From Bactrocera neohumeralis (Eukaryota; Arthropoda; Insecta; Diptera; Tephritidae), in contig NC_065921.1 in assembly GCF_024586455.1 (NCBI RefSeq), positions 67,147,528 through 67,211,527 on the forward strand: a stretch of 64,000 bases of DNA. The letters are read 5' to 3'. Of this stretch, positions 36,304 through 47,573 are shown piece after piece. The notes beneath the pieces were generated by a model that saw only the letters and a list, made by a program, of their open reading frames with translations, searched no databases and had not been told where the DNA came from. How positions within the stretch are numbered: the stretch's first letter is position 1; each line of letters opens with the position of its first letter. A program made the position numbers and the translations under genes.

Positions 36304-38541
36304 AGAGAAGGTTCACGATGACGAAAATTTAGGGATATTTCAATTTTGGGATATTTACTGTTTTGGATGAGCGTGTTTCACCACAGAAAATTATTAGCGT
36401 GTTTCACCACTTAACATCAGGGGACACGAAAATAGCAGAATTGAGCATTTTCAGTGTTAAATGAGAAAAATAATAATTCCAATGTTAAGGAATGTACGCT
36501 TACAGATTCGCATATTTACTATGCGCAAACGATGCTGCATATATGTATGTAATTTATAGATCGGTATACATATGTTTGTATGTATGTATATTTGTTATGG
36601 AAGCACATAAGTATGTACATATATATTTTAAAATTGAGCTATTTTATGATGAATTCCATAAAATCTTTGCAAATATATGTATAATTCAATAAGATTTGTT
36701 ATATTATCTAATTATGCATTTTATATAGGTTTGGTACGACATTCATATGTATAATAATATACTTAAATAAATATTTGCTTTCGTCAATAAACTTTTCGAT
36801 ATCATGTTAAATGACCAAGCGGTCGCACATTTGCCCATATATATATGTATTATTATGTGTGCATGTAAACAAATATAAGAACCATACGCATAATGTTCGT
36901 AAATTTGTCTACATGCAACAAATGTATGTAAATATGTACATTCAATGCTTCATGCGAAATTTCCGTTGACGCGAACAACCAATGGCGAAGCTCATATTTT
37001 TTGCTTTCAAGTCAAAGAGTCAAGTGCTGAACACAATGAGCGCGACAGACTGCAAACGACATCTGTCAAATATTAGAATACACATGTTCTTATGGACACA
37101 GTTATGTAGTTCTGCAGCTGCTTCAATAACTGTGTCCCTAAGAACGTGTGTATTGTAATAATTGACAGATGTCGCTTGCAGTCGGTCGCGCTCATTGTCT
37201 TCAGCACTTCAATGTGCCCAAAGCTGACGCGTCACAACATTGTGTTGTTGGTAGAAAATCCGAGCTGTGCCGAAAACACAAACGAACGATCGCCAATTGC
37301 CACTGCTTCCCTTGCCGCTGTACCAGCGTCGCAAACAAACCAGCGTAGATATATATGTTTGTGTGTGAGCTTGCATACATATCGACGCAGATTTTTGCGA
37401 GTCACGGAAAAATATTTTAGACAAATATTGTAAATCGACAACGGCTATGTTGCCACTTTTGTCACTTCTTTCTGTGAAGAAGCATCAGAAAGTTGTTCAA
37501 TTTATGATTTTTAGCTTTTGCCATCGTCGCGAAAAGACGCTTGTGGGCAAAGGCATGCTCGGGGAGATGTTATGGCGTCTGTTTTTATGAATGAAGCAAG
37601 TTTGCCTGTTGAAAGTGCGCTTGCGTTCATGAATGAAAATATTGTTGTTAGGTGTTTTTCTACAAATTTGGGCATCGACTTGGCTGCCATATTGACTTGT
37701 GACGCCGCTGATGCTATTTGAACCCATTGTTGTTTTTGTAGAACAATATTCGTAATATTTGCGGATGACATACATATCTATATGTGAACGCATATAAGTA
37801 TGTATGTTGTGTATGCATTATTTGTGTGGGAATGTCATACGCACATATTTACATGTGTACGCATATTTGTATGTTGGTTTGTGTATACATTATTTGTTGG
37901 GCAATGTCGTGCACATATGCATATGTATGTACATATAGAGCAGTGCGCTCACGCTTTTTACTGATAAATGATAATATCACGATTTGAATTTGAATTGTAC
38001 TTACATATGTATGTATGTACTATGTAACTATGTGCTAATATGTAGATGCGTATGAAAATTTAAATGAAGAAATGTAATTTACAGACAATATTCTTGTAAT
38101 ATATTAAGTTTTTTAGGATATTATGAAAGTATGTCATAAATATATACATATAACGTATCCATATACATACATATTGTGAATTTATGACATACATATTATC
38201 AAACATACGAAATTTTTAAAAGGTATCTCTTATTTGTACATTACCTACAAATATTACTTTGAAAATAGCATAATTTAATGATAATGTTATCAATTTTGAA
38301 CGAATTCAGAAAAATTCGCAAAATGATATTCATATCAATTAATATGATTGCATGTAAACATATAAAAATATAAGCGAAAGGCCAACATGCGTCTGTAATA
38401 GCAATGTATATTTCTGAGCATAATTTTCATTGAATGCTCAGCTCTGTTCACGCGCCACTGTTAAGATTTCTCCTTCTGATCTTGCTGTGGTGAAACACGC
38501 TCATCGCATTTTTTACGCTTTGAACCTTCTCTATTCTTTTA
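36304..38541. repeat. right arm of palindromic element
   Basis: Inner end AGAGAAGGTTCAC at 36304, outer end TGAACCTTCTCTATTCTTTT near 38541, with weak matching for a few more bases (GTTCTC). Helitron helicase sequence resumes directly to the right. Confidence 0.85.
37022..37209. repeat. nested 188-bp hairpin in right arm
   Basis: Same hairpin as in the left arm, in mirrored position, with AAGTGCTGA..TCAGCACTT ends. Slightly shorter. Confidence 0.8.
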
Positions 38542-38549
38542 GTTCTCCA

Positions 38550-39437
38550 AAAAATTCTGGTTGATACTTCCGGCGGTTTAATATCAATTCCATCTGCCGT
38601 TTATCAATTCATGAAAGATGAACTCATAAAGAATATTCAGACATTGACCAAATTATCGTAACTACGATTTCTTGAGAGCACGCACAATTTTAGCTGCCAA
38701 AAATACCGATGTTGTTGACTTAAACTGGAAGATTTAAAGTCAAATTCCGGGAGACTTGCGCTCATACAAATCGATCGATCGTCTTGACAATGAGACGAAG
38801 CCGCGAATTATCAAGTGGAATTTCTAAGTGCTTTGAAGAGGCTTGGTATGACACCGCATTATTTGCGTCTCAAAGTTGGATCTGTCGTTATTATGTTTCG
38901 CAGTCTTCAAGCACCGAAACTGTGTAATGCAACCCGACTGATTGTAACGTAGCTATCTTATAGAATGGGGCAGAATGCTTGACTCTACGAATTCCTCTGA
39001 GCTCCAACGATTTGCCATTTCAGTTCAAACCTTTTCAGTTTATCTTATAAAGGGCAGAATGCTTTCTACAATTCCTTTCCATAGTTCTACAATTTTCCAT
39101 ATCAGTTCCAACGCATTCCGTTTCCAGTGAAAATTGCATTTGATATGAGAATCAATAGGACACAAGGATAGTCGCTAGAAGTGTGTGGCATAAATTTGGA
39201 AATGCTATGTTTTTCACACGGCCGGATAGACGTGGCGTGCTCACGAGTTGGAAAACCATCTTCTCTGTACATTTACGCACCGAAACAAAACAAAAAATAT
39301 TGTTTATCAAGCTTCGTTACATTGAAAAAATTTGGAAAAATCGAAAATAAATGATTTTCAACACAATATAAATTCAACTTTCTTTTCATTTCAAAACACA
39401 TAATTTCAGGCAGGACAACGGCTGCCGGGTCAGCTAG
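38550..39437 (+). mobile_element. Helitron, helicase end and 3' terminus
   Basis: Frames encode decayed PIF1-type helicase C-terminal text: TSGGLISIPSAVYQFMKDEL, then LAAKNTDVVDLNWKI, IPGDLRSYKSID, and LKVGS/LRN-like and R-L-C-N-like blocks. The element ends at CTAG (39434-39437) followed by T, the canonical Helitron 3' end (CTRR inserted before T). Middle helicase motifs are absent. Confidence 0.85.
39409..39437 (+). terminator. Helitron 3' hairpin and CTAG end
   Basis: Stem GGCAG (39409-39413), 8-base loop, CTGCC (39422-39426), then 11 bases to the final CTAG. This is the Helitron rolling-circle termination signal layout. Confidence 0.8.
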
Positions 39438-40735
39438 TAAGCTTTTAATTATAAAAATTATATATTCATCAGAGTAGAACTGTTGCTCTGAACCTTAAAA
39501 GGCAATGAAATTTTGGGTTGAATATCATTTGAAAGTATTTAGCTAATGCTATTTAAAAGTGTATTTCATTATGGCTAAAGCGTAGAATAGAAGATAGTAT
39601 CTGTCACCATAATATTACTGAATTCTAAGAAGTGCTGAATAACGTTTGTGGTCCCAAATAATTAGTATTGTTTGAGAAAAATAGCAAGAAATTCGTCAGG
39701 GTAGATTTTTATGGCTCAAAATCATATCGAATATTCAACCCTGGATGGCATCAAACCTCAAAAGGCAACAGAATATTTGGTGGGATATGTAATTACGAGT
39801 ATCTAGCAAAGTTAGGCTAAAAATTTAAATACACTGAAAAAGAGCTAAATAGCATGCTTAGTGCTAATGTTGGACTTTTACTATGACTATGACTGTGTTT
39901 AAACTTTCAAACCATTCCACTGAATAGTGAATAAAGGCGCGGAATGTAACAAATAATAATTTCGACCCACAAATGGATAGAAGAGGAGTTAATATGAGTA
40001 ATTCCAATGAGCATGTCACTGTCCGTCTTTAGCTGAAAATCTATATCTCAGAGATTACTTGACCGATTGAAATTTTTGCAGAACACAATCACAACATTAT
40101 TGTGTAATCGGACAACAACCACGCCTACTTCCCATAAAACAAATTCTCAATTTCTTTTAATTTTTTTACTTTACATAATATATATCAGGCACCAATGATT
40201 TTTTCGGACTCAAAGCTATGCAAAAATAGTGCTTCTATACTGTCATTACTGAATCAAGGACTATCGAAACCGTATACAATTTTTCAATCTCCAGATTCTG
40301 AACATGTGAACTTCACTACCTATGGCGAATTTTTTACTGAAAATATCGGTTCAGAGGTATATTATTGAAATTCAGAGATTCCTTATAATAGTCTGCTTTG
40401 ATCAGGTAAATTTCTAGACTTTATGTACAGAATAAAAGATTTTCAGATTTCCGTTTGAATTTATTGCTATATAAGCGATCAATTTGTAAGTTATTTTAGC
40501 AATATGAAGTGAACATAATTCCAAAAATGTGTAAAATTGGTCCACGAATTACCTTAACCATCTACATATATATTTTTTGACTGTGTATATACATTATAAA
40601 GGGAGATGCCTTTTGGGGTTCCCCTTTTTATTAAAGAAAACACACAGTAACTACAAATTTAATGGGAAATGTTTAGTATGATTTGAAAGAACGTTCTTTG
40701 GCATTTATTTATTGGAAATTATCTCTTTCAAATGT
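39438..40735. other. non-coding, no gene recognised
   Basis: AT-rich intronic sequence. The part near 40020-40140 (ATATCTCAGAGATTACTTGACCG, CCACGCCTACTTCCCAT) resembles dispersed fly repeat text, but I cannot classify it. Confidence 0.35.
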
Positions 40736-40739
40736 TAGC

Positions 40740-41815
40740 CGCGACTACGTCTCAGAAATATTGTATATCCTTTCGTTGAGTACAATTTTCAATGACAGCA
40801 TTTCGACTGGTAACTGGCGAATGACAAGCCTGATGTGCTGCTCCAAAGCCTGAATGTAAACGGGATTGTCCGCATAGACTTTAGATTTTGTATATCCCCA
40901 CAGGGAAAAGTCTAGCGGTGTGAAATCATACGATCTTGGTGGGTCAATCGAACGAGTCAAAAATTTAAATTGGCTGTCCACCGAAGTGTTCTCTCAAAAA
41001 ATCTATTATGGGAAGTGGTGCCGAATTATTAAAACCAAATGTCGCCGAGATCATGAGCTTCAATTTCAAGCTTTAAATAGTCAGTTATCATGTCGCGATA
41101 ACGGTCGCCATTGACGGTTATGTTCACACCGGCATCATTTTCGAAAAGTTGTGGACCGATGATTCCACCAGCCCACAAACCACACCAAACCGTTTTTTTT
41201 ATTGTGTGTCAATTTTGCTTATTTACATACACATGGAGCCAGAACTGGCCTCATCACTTAACGTCGGATCTTTTTGTAACCTTTCAAGTGCCCATAGAGC
41301 GAAGCGATGTCTCTTGGGAAAGTCGAGCGGCTTCAGTTCTTGCAAAAGCTATGTTTTTACAATTTCAGTTTAATATCTCGACTTAATTTGCGCCAAGTCG
41401 TTCCATACGTCAGTTCGAGTGGCAGCGAATGGCGCCGAGTAGACTCTCCACGATCTTCGTGTACACTTTCAACTACGGCTGCTATATTTTTTCCCTGCAT
41501 GCTGGACGTGGTCCATACGGTCGAATATTATACAATAATGAATGCTGGGCCTCAAGGTGGGTGATAGCGGTGCGAATAGTACACTTAGTAGGCCGATTAT
41601 GTTGACCATAAATTGAGCAAAGCGCCCGAAACTTATTCTTTACAGAACGTGACTTTTCGTAATAAAATTGAACAATTTGTAAACATTGTTCAGGCGTAAG
41701 TCTTTGCATGATGAAATGCCAAACAATATTGAACAAAAATAACATGACAGCGTGACAGGGCTAACGTGTAATCTGTCAAAAATAGGCTATTGAAAAAAGT
41801 ATCTCTACTTGGATC
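40740..41815 (-). mobile_element. Tc1/mariner-superfamily element of the DUF4817 type, broken
   Basis: The minus strand starts with the helix-turn-helix region (MQRLTPEQCLQIVQFYYEKS, NRPTKCTIRTAI, within 41482-41745). It continues with relics of the V-W-C-G-L-W-x-G-G block near 41200-41140 and ends with the catalytic-domain C-terminus (RSYDFTPLDFSLWGYTKSKV, within 40745-40981). The central part with the first catalytic Asp is reduced and frameshifted. The right border near 41815 has GGATCACCCG, a plausible terminal motif, but I did not find its mate. Confidence 0.75.
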
Positions 41816-43486
41816 ACCCGTTGTATTAATTGCTAACGCACATATGTATGAAAATTAATGAAAAAGTATGTTTGTTTTTTTGGTGGGAATTGCATATTTA
41901 TTTTAGTTGTTGTTATTTGTAAAAAAATGCACACAAAGTGAAATTTACAAGTCTGGCTACAGTAACAAAAGCAAAAGGCTTGAAAAATGCAAAAATAAAA
42001 GATTTGGAAGTTTGTAAATAGAGGTGGCTTGAGAAAATCGGCGGGAAGTTTTAAAAAAATATAAAAGCGTCAATACGGTGTGTTTGCAACTGAATAAATG
42101 TAGATTAGAGCAGGCCGATTTTATTTCCATGAAAATTTTAAAAAATCTGAATAATCGGTTGCATAGAATAGATGTGATATAATTGTGCGATCTGACGGGT
42201 TCCGACAAATGATGATTAGAATATCAAAATGTATCTAAGTGACTGACTTGAAATCGGTTTTAGCCCCATAGTCTCTTAGGCAAAGTTGTTCGCAATGATT
42301 TGTAGTACATTTCCCGCGTACGCAATTCTCCATATTTTTGGTTAGCCTTAATGTACATATCGATATTTCGAATAAAACATGAAACAAAAATTTTTGTCTG
42401 CGTGAGTGCAAAGCGTGTCTTGAATCCAAGATAGCCGTGCAAATTGCACAAAGTGCTTGCTGACATACGCACATATTAGCATATATGTAAGTATGGTACT
42501 TGCACTCACACACACGCATGCAACCAACTGAACTGCAACGTTTTCAACCTACGAGAAATATGTAGTTTGAAATAGCCTTTTGGGTGTCTGAGAAAGAGAG
42601 GCCAAAAACTTTTCTAATTGTTTCATAACTCGCGTTTGTGTACCACACTTACACACACACACACAATGCTTCATGTACAGGCTGCTGCCAAAAATGTAAG
42701 CAAAGAGGTATGCATGCGCATGCGTAAGCAGCAATCAAACAAAAGTGCTCTAACGAAGTGCCCGCTTTGTGTTCCAAAAGTCCATAAATACGTACAAATA
42801 TGTACCATGCATGCAGTTTCTATGATGCTTTTTTGTTGGAACTGTTTATTTGCAGTTTGTAAATTCTTTTCAATGAGAGTCTTCATCATGTCTTGCAATA
42901 ACTTGCGTTTTTACCAACTCCGTTTGCTGAGCTTCGACTTTTTCCTAGGCGCTTCATATAAGTTTTCAATAAGATTGAGAGAAATATTCCGAATGTTGGA
43001 CTGGCTTAGAGGTCTTACAGCAATATTTATCTTATTTCCTTTTCAATTAAAAAGCGTAACACCCCCTTTAAAAATCATCAAACCTGTTTTACTTTATTGA
43101 TAAGATGTTCGGTTAGGTAAATAGGCTGATTTTTTGTGAGGCCACGAATAATTACTCTTGCACAGCTAGAAATGCCTTTACGCTCTCATGTTTAAAGCTC
43201 CTAGGTTTGGATCGAAAAGGCCGTCTCATATCTATAAAGCGCCTAGAGCAAACCACATATTTATTGAGCCGGATAATAACTGCTTCAGCCAATTCGACGG
43301 GTTCGTAGAAAGACAAGATTCTACCTTAGTTTGGCGAAAGCTAGACAATGGATAATTAATCAAGATGTTTCTACCAGCAACTTTACCAATTTGCGTTCTC
43401 AAAAATCTATAGCCTCACCGCCTGAGTGCCAATAAGTCAAAGTACAATATCGACCCCTATTATCACCCACAACTGCTGGTAGCTGA
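41816..43486. other. non-coding, with a diverged repeat at 42236-42400
   Basis: 42236-42400 shares TTTTAGxxCC..TAGTCTCTTAGGCAAAGTT-type blocks with 3240-3400. Otherwise unremarkable, with a CA run near 42647-42664. Open frames at 42618-43100 and elsewhere are not supported. Confidence 0.4.
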
Positions 43487-44282
43487 ACTACACTTACTGA
43501 TCTCGCTCGAGGCAGATACAGTAACTTTTTATGTGAAGCATGGAATACGGGAACTCAGTGACTGTTTCAAGAAAAAAATCGCGTAAAATTAAAATAATTA
43601 ATAAACACTATAAATCTTATGGGAACAACAATCTCGTTTTATACACGAAAAGTTGCTATCTAAGAAATCTCGAATGGGCCACTTTAAAGGGTTTTGAAAC
43701 AATAATCACAGCTACTTTCACGGAAAGTAATCCAAGTAGTACTTTCATAAAAAGAACATTGAACGCCTAAGTTTTCAATGAAAATTATTACAAAATTTAG
43801 AGTGTTTTTCGTATCTTACAGTTTCAAGAATTTTAGCCATATAATAAAGTGATCTAACTGTGACCTAATTTGTTATCCCATTGTCTCATCTAAACACACC
43901 ATTCATGATCTTCATTTGGAGCTAGCTTAAGTTGCAACCAGTGTCAGTATCTCTCTGCTCTTTCTTATTTGTTATACTACTATGAACTAGTAAGTGCTGA
44001 ACGGGACTTAAGCGACTTATTTAAGTTTACAGTACTATACATATGTTAAGATAGGTAAAGTTAATCTGGTAGGCCAATAAGCCACGCATAGACCAGTTTT
44101 GGTCATTTGCGATACCAGATGGTGTTTAGTTGCTAGGTCCAAGGGGAGTTATCATCCTTTAGGACGTCAGCACTTGACGTGAATTTTAACAGACTCTGCG
44201 GCCTCACTATTGATATCTCCGCCAGTGTGTCATAGTTATCGTGGGGACCTCAGATGTGGGGAGATGTGGGACAAGTTCACAC

Positions 44283-44287
44283 CATTG
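44283..44287 (+). other. empty Transib target site (CATTG)
   Basis: Copy A reads CACACCATTGGTTCCCTGGTG, uninterrupted. Copy B reads CACACCATTG, then the transposon, then CATTGTTTGCCTGGTG. The unoccupied CATTG here defines the target duplication independently. Confidence 0.8.
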
Positions 44288-44769
44288 GTTCCCTGGTGCC
44301 CTGCTTTAAACATTTCCTGCAGTCTTCTCGATCTGTCAGCCCCATCCTGCGGGCGCGTGTCGCCACCAAACAGTGAACAGTTAATATTCCTATTATGTTA
44401 CTACGGTCTCTTCTATCGAGTGCCAATAGGAATTTTGTGTATATGTAGATTAAGATAAGTTGGCTTCCACATTAATATTGAGTTCTCCTTTTTTTTCGGT
44501 CGATGTTAAATGAAATGTATTATTTAATAGTAGTAATAGTAAAAACGGGACTTAAGCGAAGGAGGATGGAGTCATATGTAGAAGTTCACGCAAGTGAGGA
44601 AAGTTCTCTGAACGCCATTCACTTGGGAGTGGCCAGAAACGATTCTTTTACATATGACTCAAGTAGCTCACTACTTCCGGTCTTTGACCAATTATCCTCT
44701 GGGTAGCCTAAGAACATCCGTTTGAAGGTGAGCTAAAGTGAGAAGGCGAAACATCCCCTCCGCAGGGTT

Positions 44770-45915
44770 GTGCGCTGGGTTTGGGACCCGACACGTAAAA
44801 AACCTCTACCAATGAAAATTAGCAATCAGCCTCGGATGAGAGACCCCTCTTTTGATGACGACCATGGCAAACGAAATAAGGTCTACGAATTGAGGGCATG
44901 CATCGTGGAATGTCATCACCGCCGTCATCGCCGCATCAAAGCCAGGTTCTTCAACATATCGCTGATTTGCGCCCACGCCCCGACGGAAGAGAAGGATGAT
45001 GTGACCAAAGATGCCTTCTATGAGCGCTTGGAGCGCGCTTATGAGAGCTGCCCCCGCCACGATGTCAAAATCGTGCTTGGCGACTTTAACGCCAGGGTGG
45101 GCAAAGAAGGTATATTTGGCACTACGGTCGGTAAATTCGGCCTCCACGACGAAACATCCCCTAATGGGTTGAGGCCGATTGACTTCGCCGGGGCCCGAAA
45201 TATGGTTATCTGTAGTACTAGATTCCAGCATAAGAAGATTCATCAAGCTACCTGGCTGTCTCCGGATCGAAAAGCTACCAACCAGATCGATCATGTTGTG
45301 ATAGATGGAAGACACGTCTCCAGTGTTTTAGATGTGCGTGCGCTCCGAGGTCCTAACATCGACTCGGACCACTATCTTGTTGCAGCTAAGATTCGCACTC
45401 GCCTCTGTGCAGCAAAAAACGCACGCCACCAAACACAAGGAAGGTTCGACGTCGAGAAGCTGCAATCACAACAGACAGCCGAACGATTTTCTACTCGGCT
45501 TGCACTCCTGCTCTCTGAGAGCACTAGTCAACAACTCGGTATAAGGGAACTGTGGGACGGCATTTCAAATTCCTTACGTACAGTTGCAACCGAAACCATT
45601 GGTTTTCGGAAAGTGCAAAAGAACAGTTGTTTCGACGAGGAGTGCCGTGTCGCAGCGGAGAGAAAACAGGCTGCCTACCTCGCAACGTTACGATCGACCA
45701 CAACACGTGCGGGATGGGATAGATACCGAGAGTTGAAGAGGGAAGCGAGACGCATTTGCAGACGGAAGAAGAAAGAGGCCGAAATGCGTGAGTACGAAGA
45801 GCTTGATAAGCTGGCCGACAGGGGTAATGCTCGAAAATTCTACAAAAAATGCGGCGGCTTACAGAAGGTTTCAAGACCGGAGCATACCCTTGTAGAGTCC
45901 CCAAAGGTGATCTAG
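44770..45915 (+). pseudogene. RTE endonuclease and linker (APE/EEP family), N-terminally deleted
   Basis: The 381-codon frame contains EEP-nuclease motifs: CAHAPTEEKDD, VLGDFNARVG (about residues 101-110), the NQIDHVV block and the terminal S-D-H triad (about 199-201). This enzyme nicks target DNA for target-primed reverse transcription. The early motifs (W-N-V-R-S and the catalytic Glu region) are missing: ACIVE joins directly to CHHRRHRRIKARF, whereas the older copy at 11835 still has ACTWNVRS at this point. After residue 340 the frame follows the linker until a one-base loss in an A run near 45845 shifts it; the remaining codons to 45915 are out-of-frame read-through. Function as an endonuclease is unlikely. 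Confidence 0.85.
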
Positions 45916-47573
45916 TCGCCGATGCCCAGAGCATAGTTAAATTATGCAGGGAACACTTCTCCAGCCTGCTGAATGGCAGTGAACGCACAACACCAGGAGA
46001 AGGAGAACCCGATTCCCCAATCGATGACGATGGAGCAGACGTTCCACTACCCGACCATGAAGGAGTTCGAATAGCATTCGCCCGCCTGAAGAACAACAAA
46101 GCGGCAGGGGCCGACGGACTACCGGCCGAGCTATTCAAACACGGCGGCGAAGAACTAATAGGGAGCATGCATCAGCTTCTTTGTAAAATATGGTCGGACG
46201 AAAGTATGCCCAACGATTGGAATTTAAGTGTGCTATGCCCAATCCATAAAAAGGGAGACCCCACAATCTGCGCCAACTACCGTGGGATTAGCCTCCTCAA
46301 CATCGCTTATAAGGTTCTATCGAGCGTATTGTGTGAAAGATTAAAGCCCACCGTCAACAAACTGATTGGGCCTTATCAGTGTGGCCTCAGACCTGGAAAA
46401 TCAACAACCAACCAGATATTCACCATGCGCCAAATCTTGGAAAAGACCCGAGAAAGGAGAATCGACACACACCACCTCTTCGTCGATTTCAAAGCTACTT
46501 TCGACAGCACGAAAAGGAGCTGCCTTTATGCCGTGATGTCTGAATTTGGTATCCCCATAAAACTAATACGACTGTGTAAACTGACGTTGAGCAATACCAA
46601 AAGCTCCGTCAGAATCGGGAAGGACCTCTCCGAGCCGTTCGATACCAAACGAAGTTTCAGACAAGGCGATTCCCTATCGTGCGTCTTTTTCAACCTGCTT
46701 TTGGAGAAAATAGTTCGAGCCGCAGAACTAAATAGAGAAGGTACCATCTTCTATAAGAGTGTACAGCTGCTGGCGTATGCCGATGATATTGATATCATCG
46801 GCCTTAACACCCGCGCCGTTAGTTCTGCTTTCTCCAGACTGGACAAGGAAGTAAAACAAATGGGTCTGGCAGTGAACGAAGGCAAGACGAAATATCTCTT
46901 GTCATCAAACAAACAGTCGTCGCGCTCGCGACTTTGCACTCACGTCACTGTTGACAGTCATAACTTTGAAGTTGTAGATAATTTCGTCTATCTTGGAACC
47001 AGAGTAAACACCACCAACAATATCAGCCTAGAAATCCAACGCAGGATAAATCTTGCCAACAGGTGCTACTTCGGACTGAGTAGGCAATTGAGAAGCAAAG
47101 TCCTCTCTCGACAAACAAAAACCAAACTCTATAAGTCACTCATAATTCCCGTCCTGCTATATGGTGCAGAGGCTTGGACGATGTCAACAACGGATGAGTC
47201 GACGCTGCGAGTTTTCGAGAGGAAAGTTCTGCGAAAGATTTATGGTCCTTTGCGCGTTGGCCACGGCGAATACCGCATTCGATGGAACGATGAGCTGTAC
47301 GAGATTTACGACGACATCGACATAGTTCAGCGAATTAAAAGACAGCGGCTACGCTGGCTAGGTCATGTTGTCCGGATGGACGAAAACACTCCAGCTCTGA
47401 GAGTATTGGACGCAGTACGCGCCGGGGGAAGCAGAGGAAGAGGAAGACTTCCACTCCGTTGGAAGGACCAAGTGGAGAAGGATCTGGTTTCGCTTGGAAT
47501 ATCCAATTGGCGCCACGTAGGGAAAAGAAGAAACGACTGGCGCGCTGTTGTTAACTCGGCTATAATCGCGTAA
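45849..47573 (+). CDS. RTE reverse transcriptase frame
   Basis: 574 open codons in the frame following the one-base shift. Visible RT motifs are NNKAAGADGLPAELFK (about 83-98), NYRGISLL, RPGKSTTNQIF, FVDFKATFD with the first catalytic Asp (about 211-219), FRQGDSLS, and AYADDIDII with the catalytic D-D pair (about 308-316). The C-terminal region has EGKTKYLLSSN, VYLGTRVNT, CYFGLSRQLRSK and RLRWLGHVVRMDENTP, characteristic of RTE proteins. The K-A-T-F-D at the first active site is usually K-A-A-F-D; otherwise no key residue is lost. The Met at 45849 is not a natural start, because the domain belongs to a single endonuclease-RT polyprotein in intact relatives. The reading frame itself is intact to its stop. 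Confidence 0.88.
   Translation: MRRLTEGFKTGAYPCRVPKGDLVADAQSIVKLCREHFSSLLNGSERTTPGEGEPDSPIDDDGADVPLPDHEGVRIAFARLKNNKAAGADGLPAELFKHGGEELIGSMHQLLCKIWSDESMPNDWNLSVLCPIHKKGDPTICANYRGISLLNIAYKVLSSVLCERLKPTVNKLIGPYQCGLRPGKSTTNQIFTMRQILEKTRERRIDTHHLFVDFKATFDSTKRSCLYAVMSEFGIPIKLIRLCKLTLSNTKSSVRIGKDLSEPFDTKRSFRQGDSLSCVFFNLLLEKIVRAAELNREGTIFYKSVQLLAYADDIDIIGLNTRAVSSAFSRLDKEVKQMGLAVNEGKTKYLLSSNKQSSRSRLCTHVTVDSHNFEVVDNFVYLGTRVNTTNNISLEIQRRINLANRCYFGLSRQLRSKVLSRQTKTKLYKSLIIPVLLYGAEAWTMSTTDESTLRVFERKVLRKIYGPLRVGHGEYRIRWNDELYEIYDDIDIVQRIKRQRLRWLGHVVRMDENTPALRVLDAVRAGGSRGRGRLPLRWKDQVEKDLVSLGISNWRHVGKRRNDWRAVVNSAIIA

Larger units (their letters stand above)
33993..38541. repeat. 4.5-kb palindromic (fold-back) element
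   Basis: The two arms, 33993-36285 and 36304-38541, are reverse complements at high identity over about 2.25 kb, around an 18-base spacer. Matching landmarks are the GAGAAGGTTCA ends, the GATGAGCGTGTTTCACCACAG block next to both ends, and the 67-codon frames at 34862-35065 and 37518-37721. Each arm is itself bounded by inverted copies of AGAGAAGGTTCAC..GATGAGCGTGTTTCAC, so the structure looks like two non-autonomous DNA transposons head to head. One section (about 35190-35386 against 37210-37400) is clearly more diverged than the rest. No transposase is recognisable. Confidence 0.9.
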
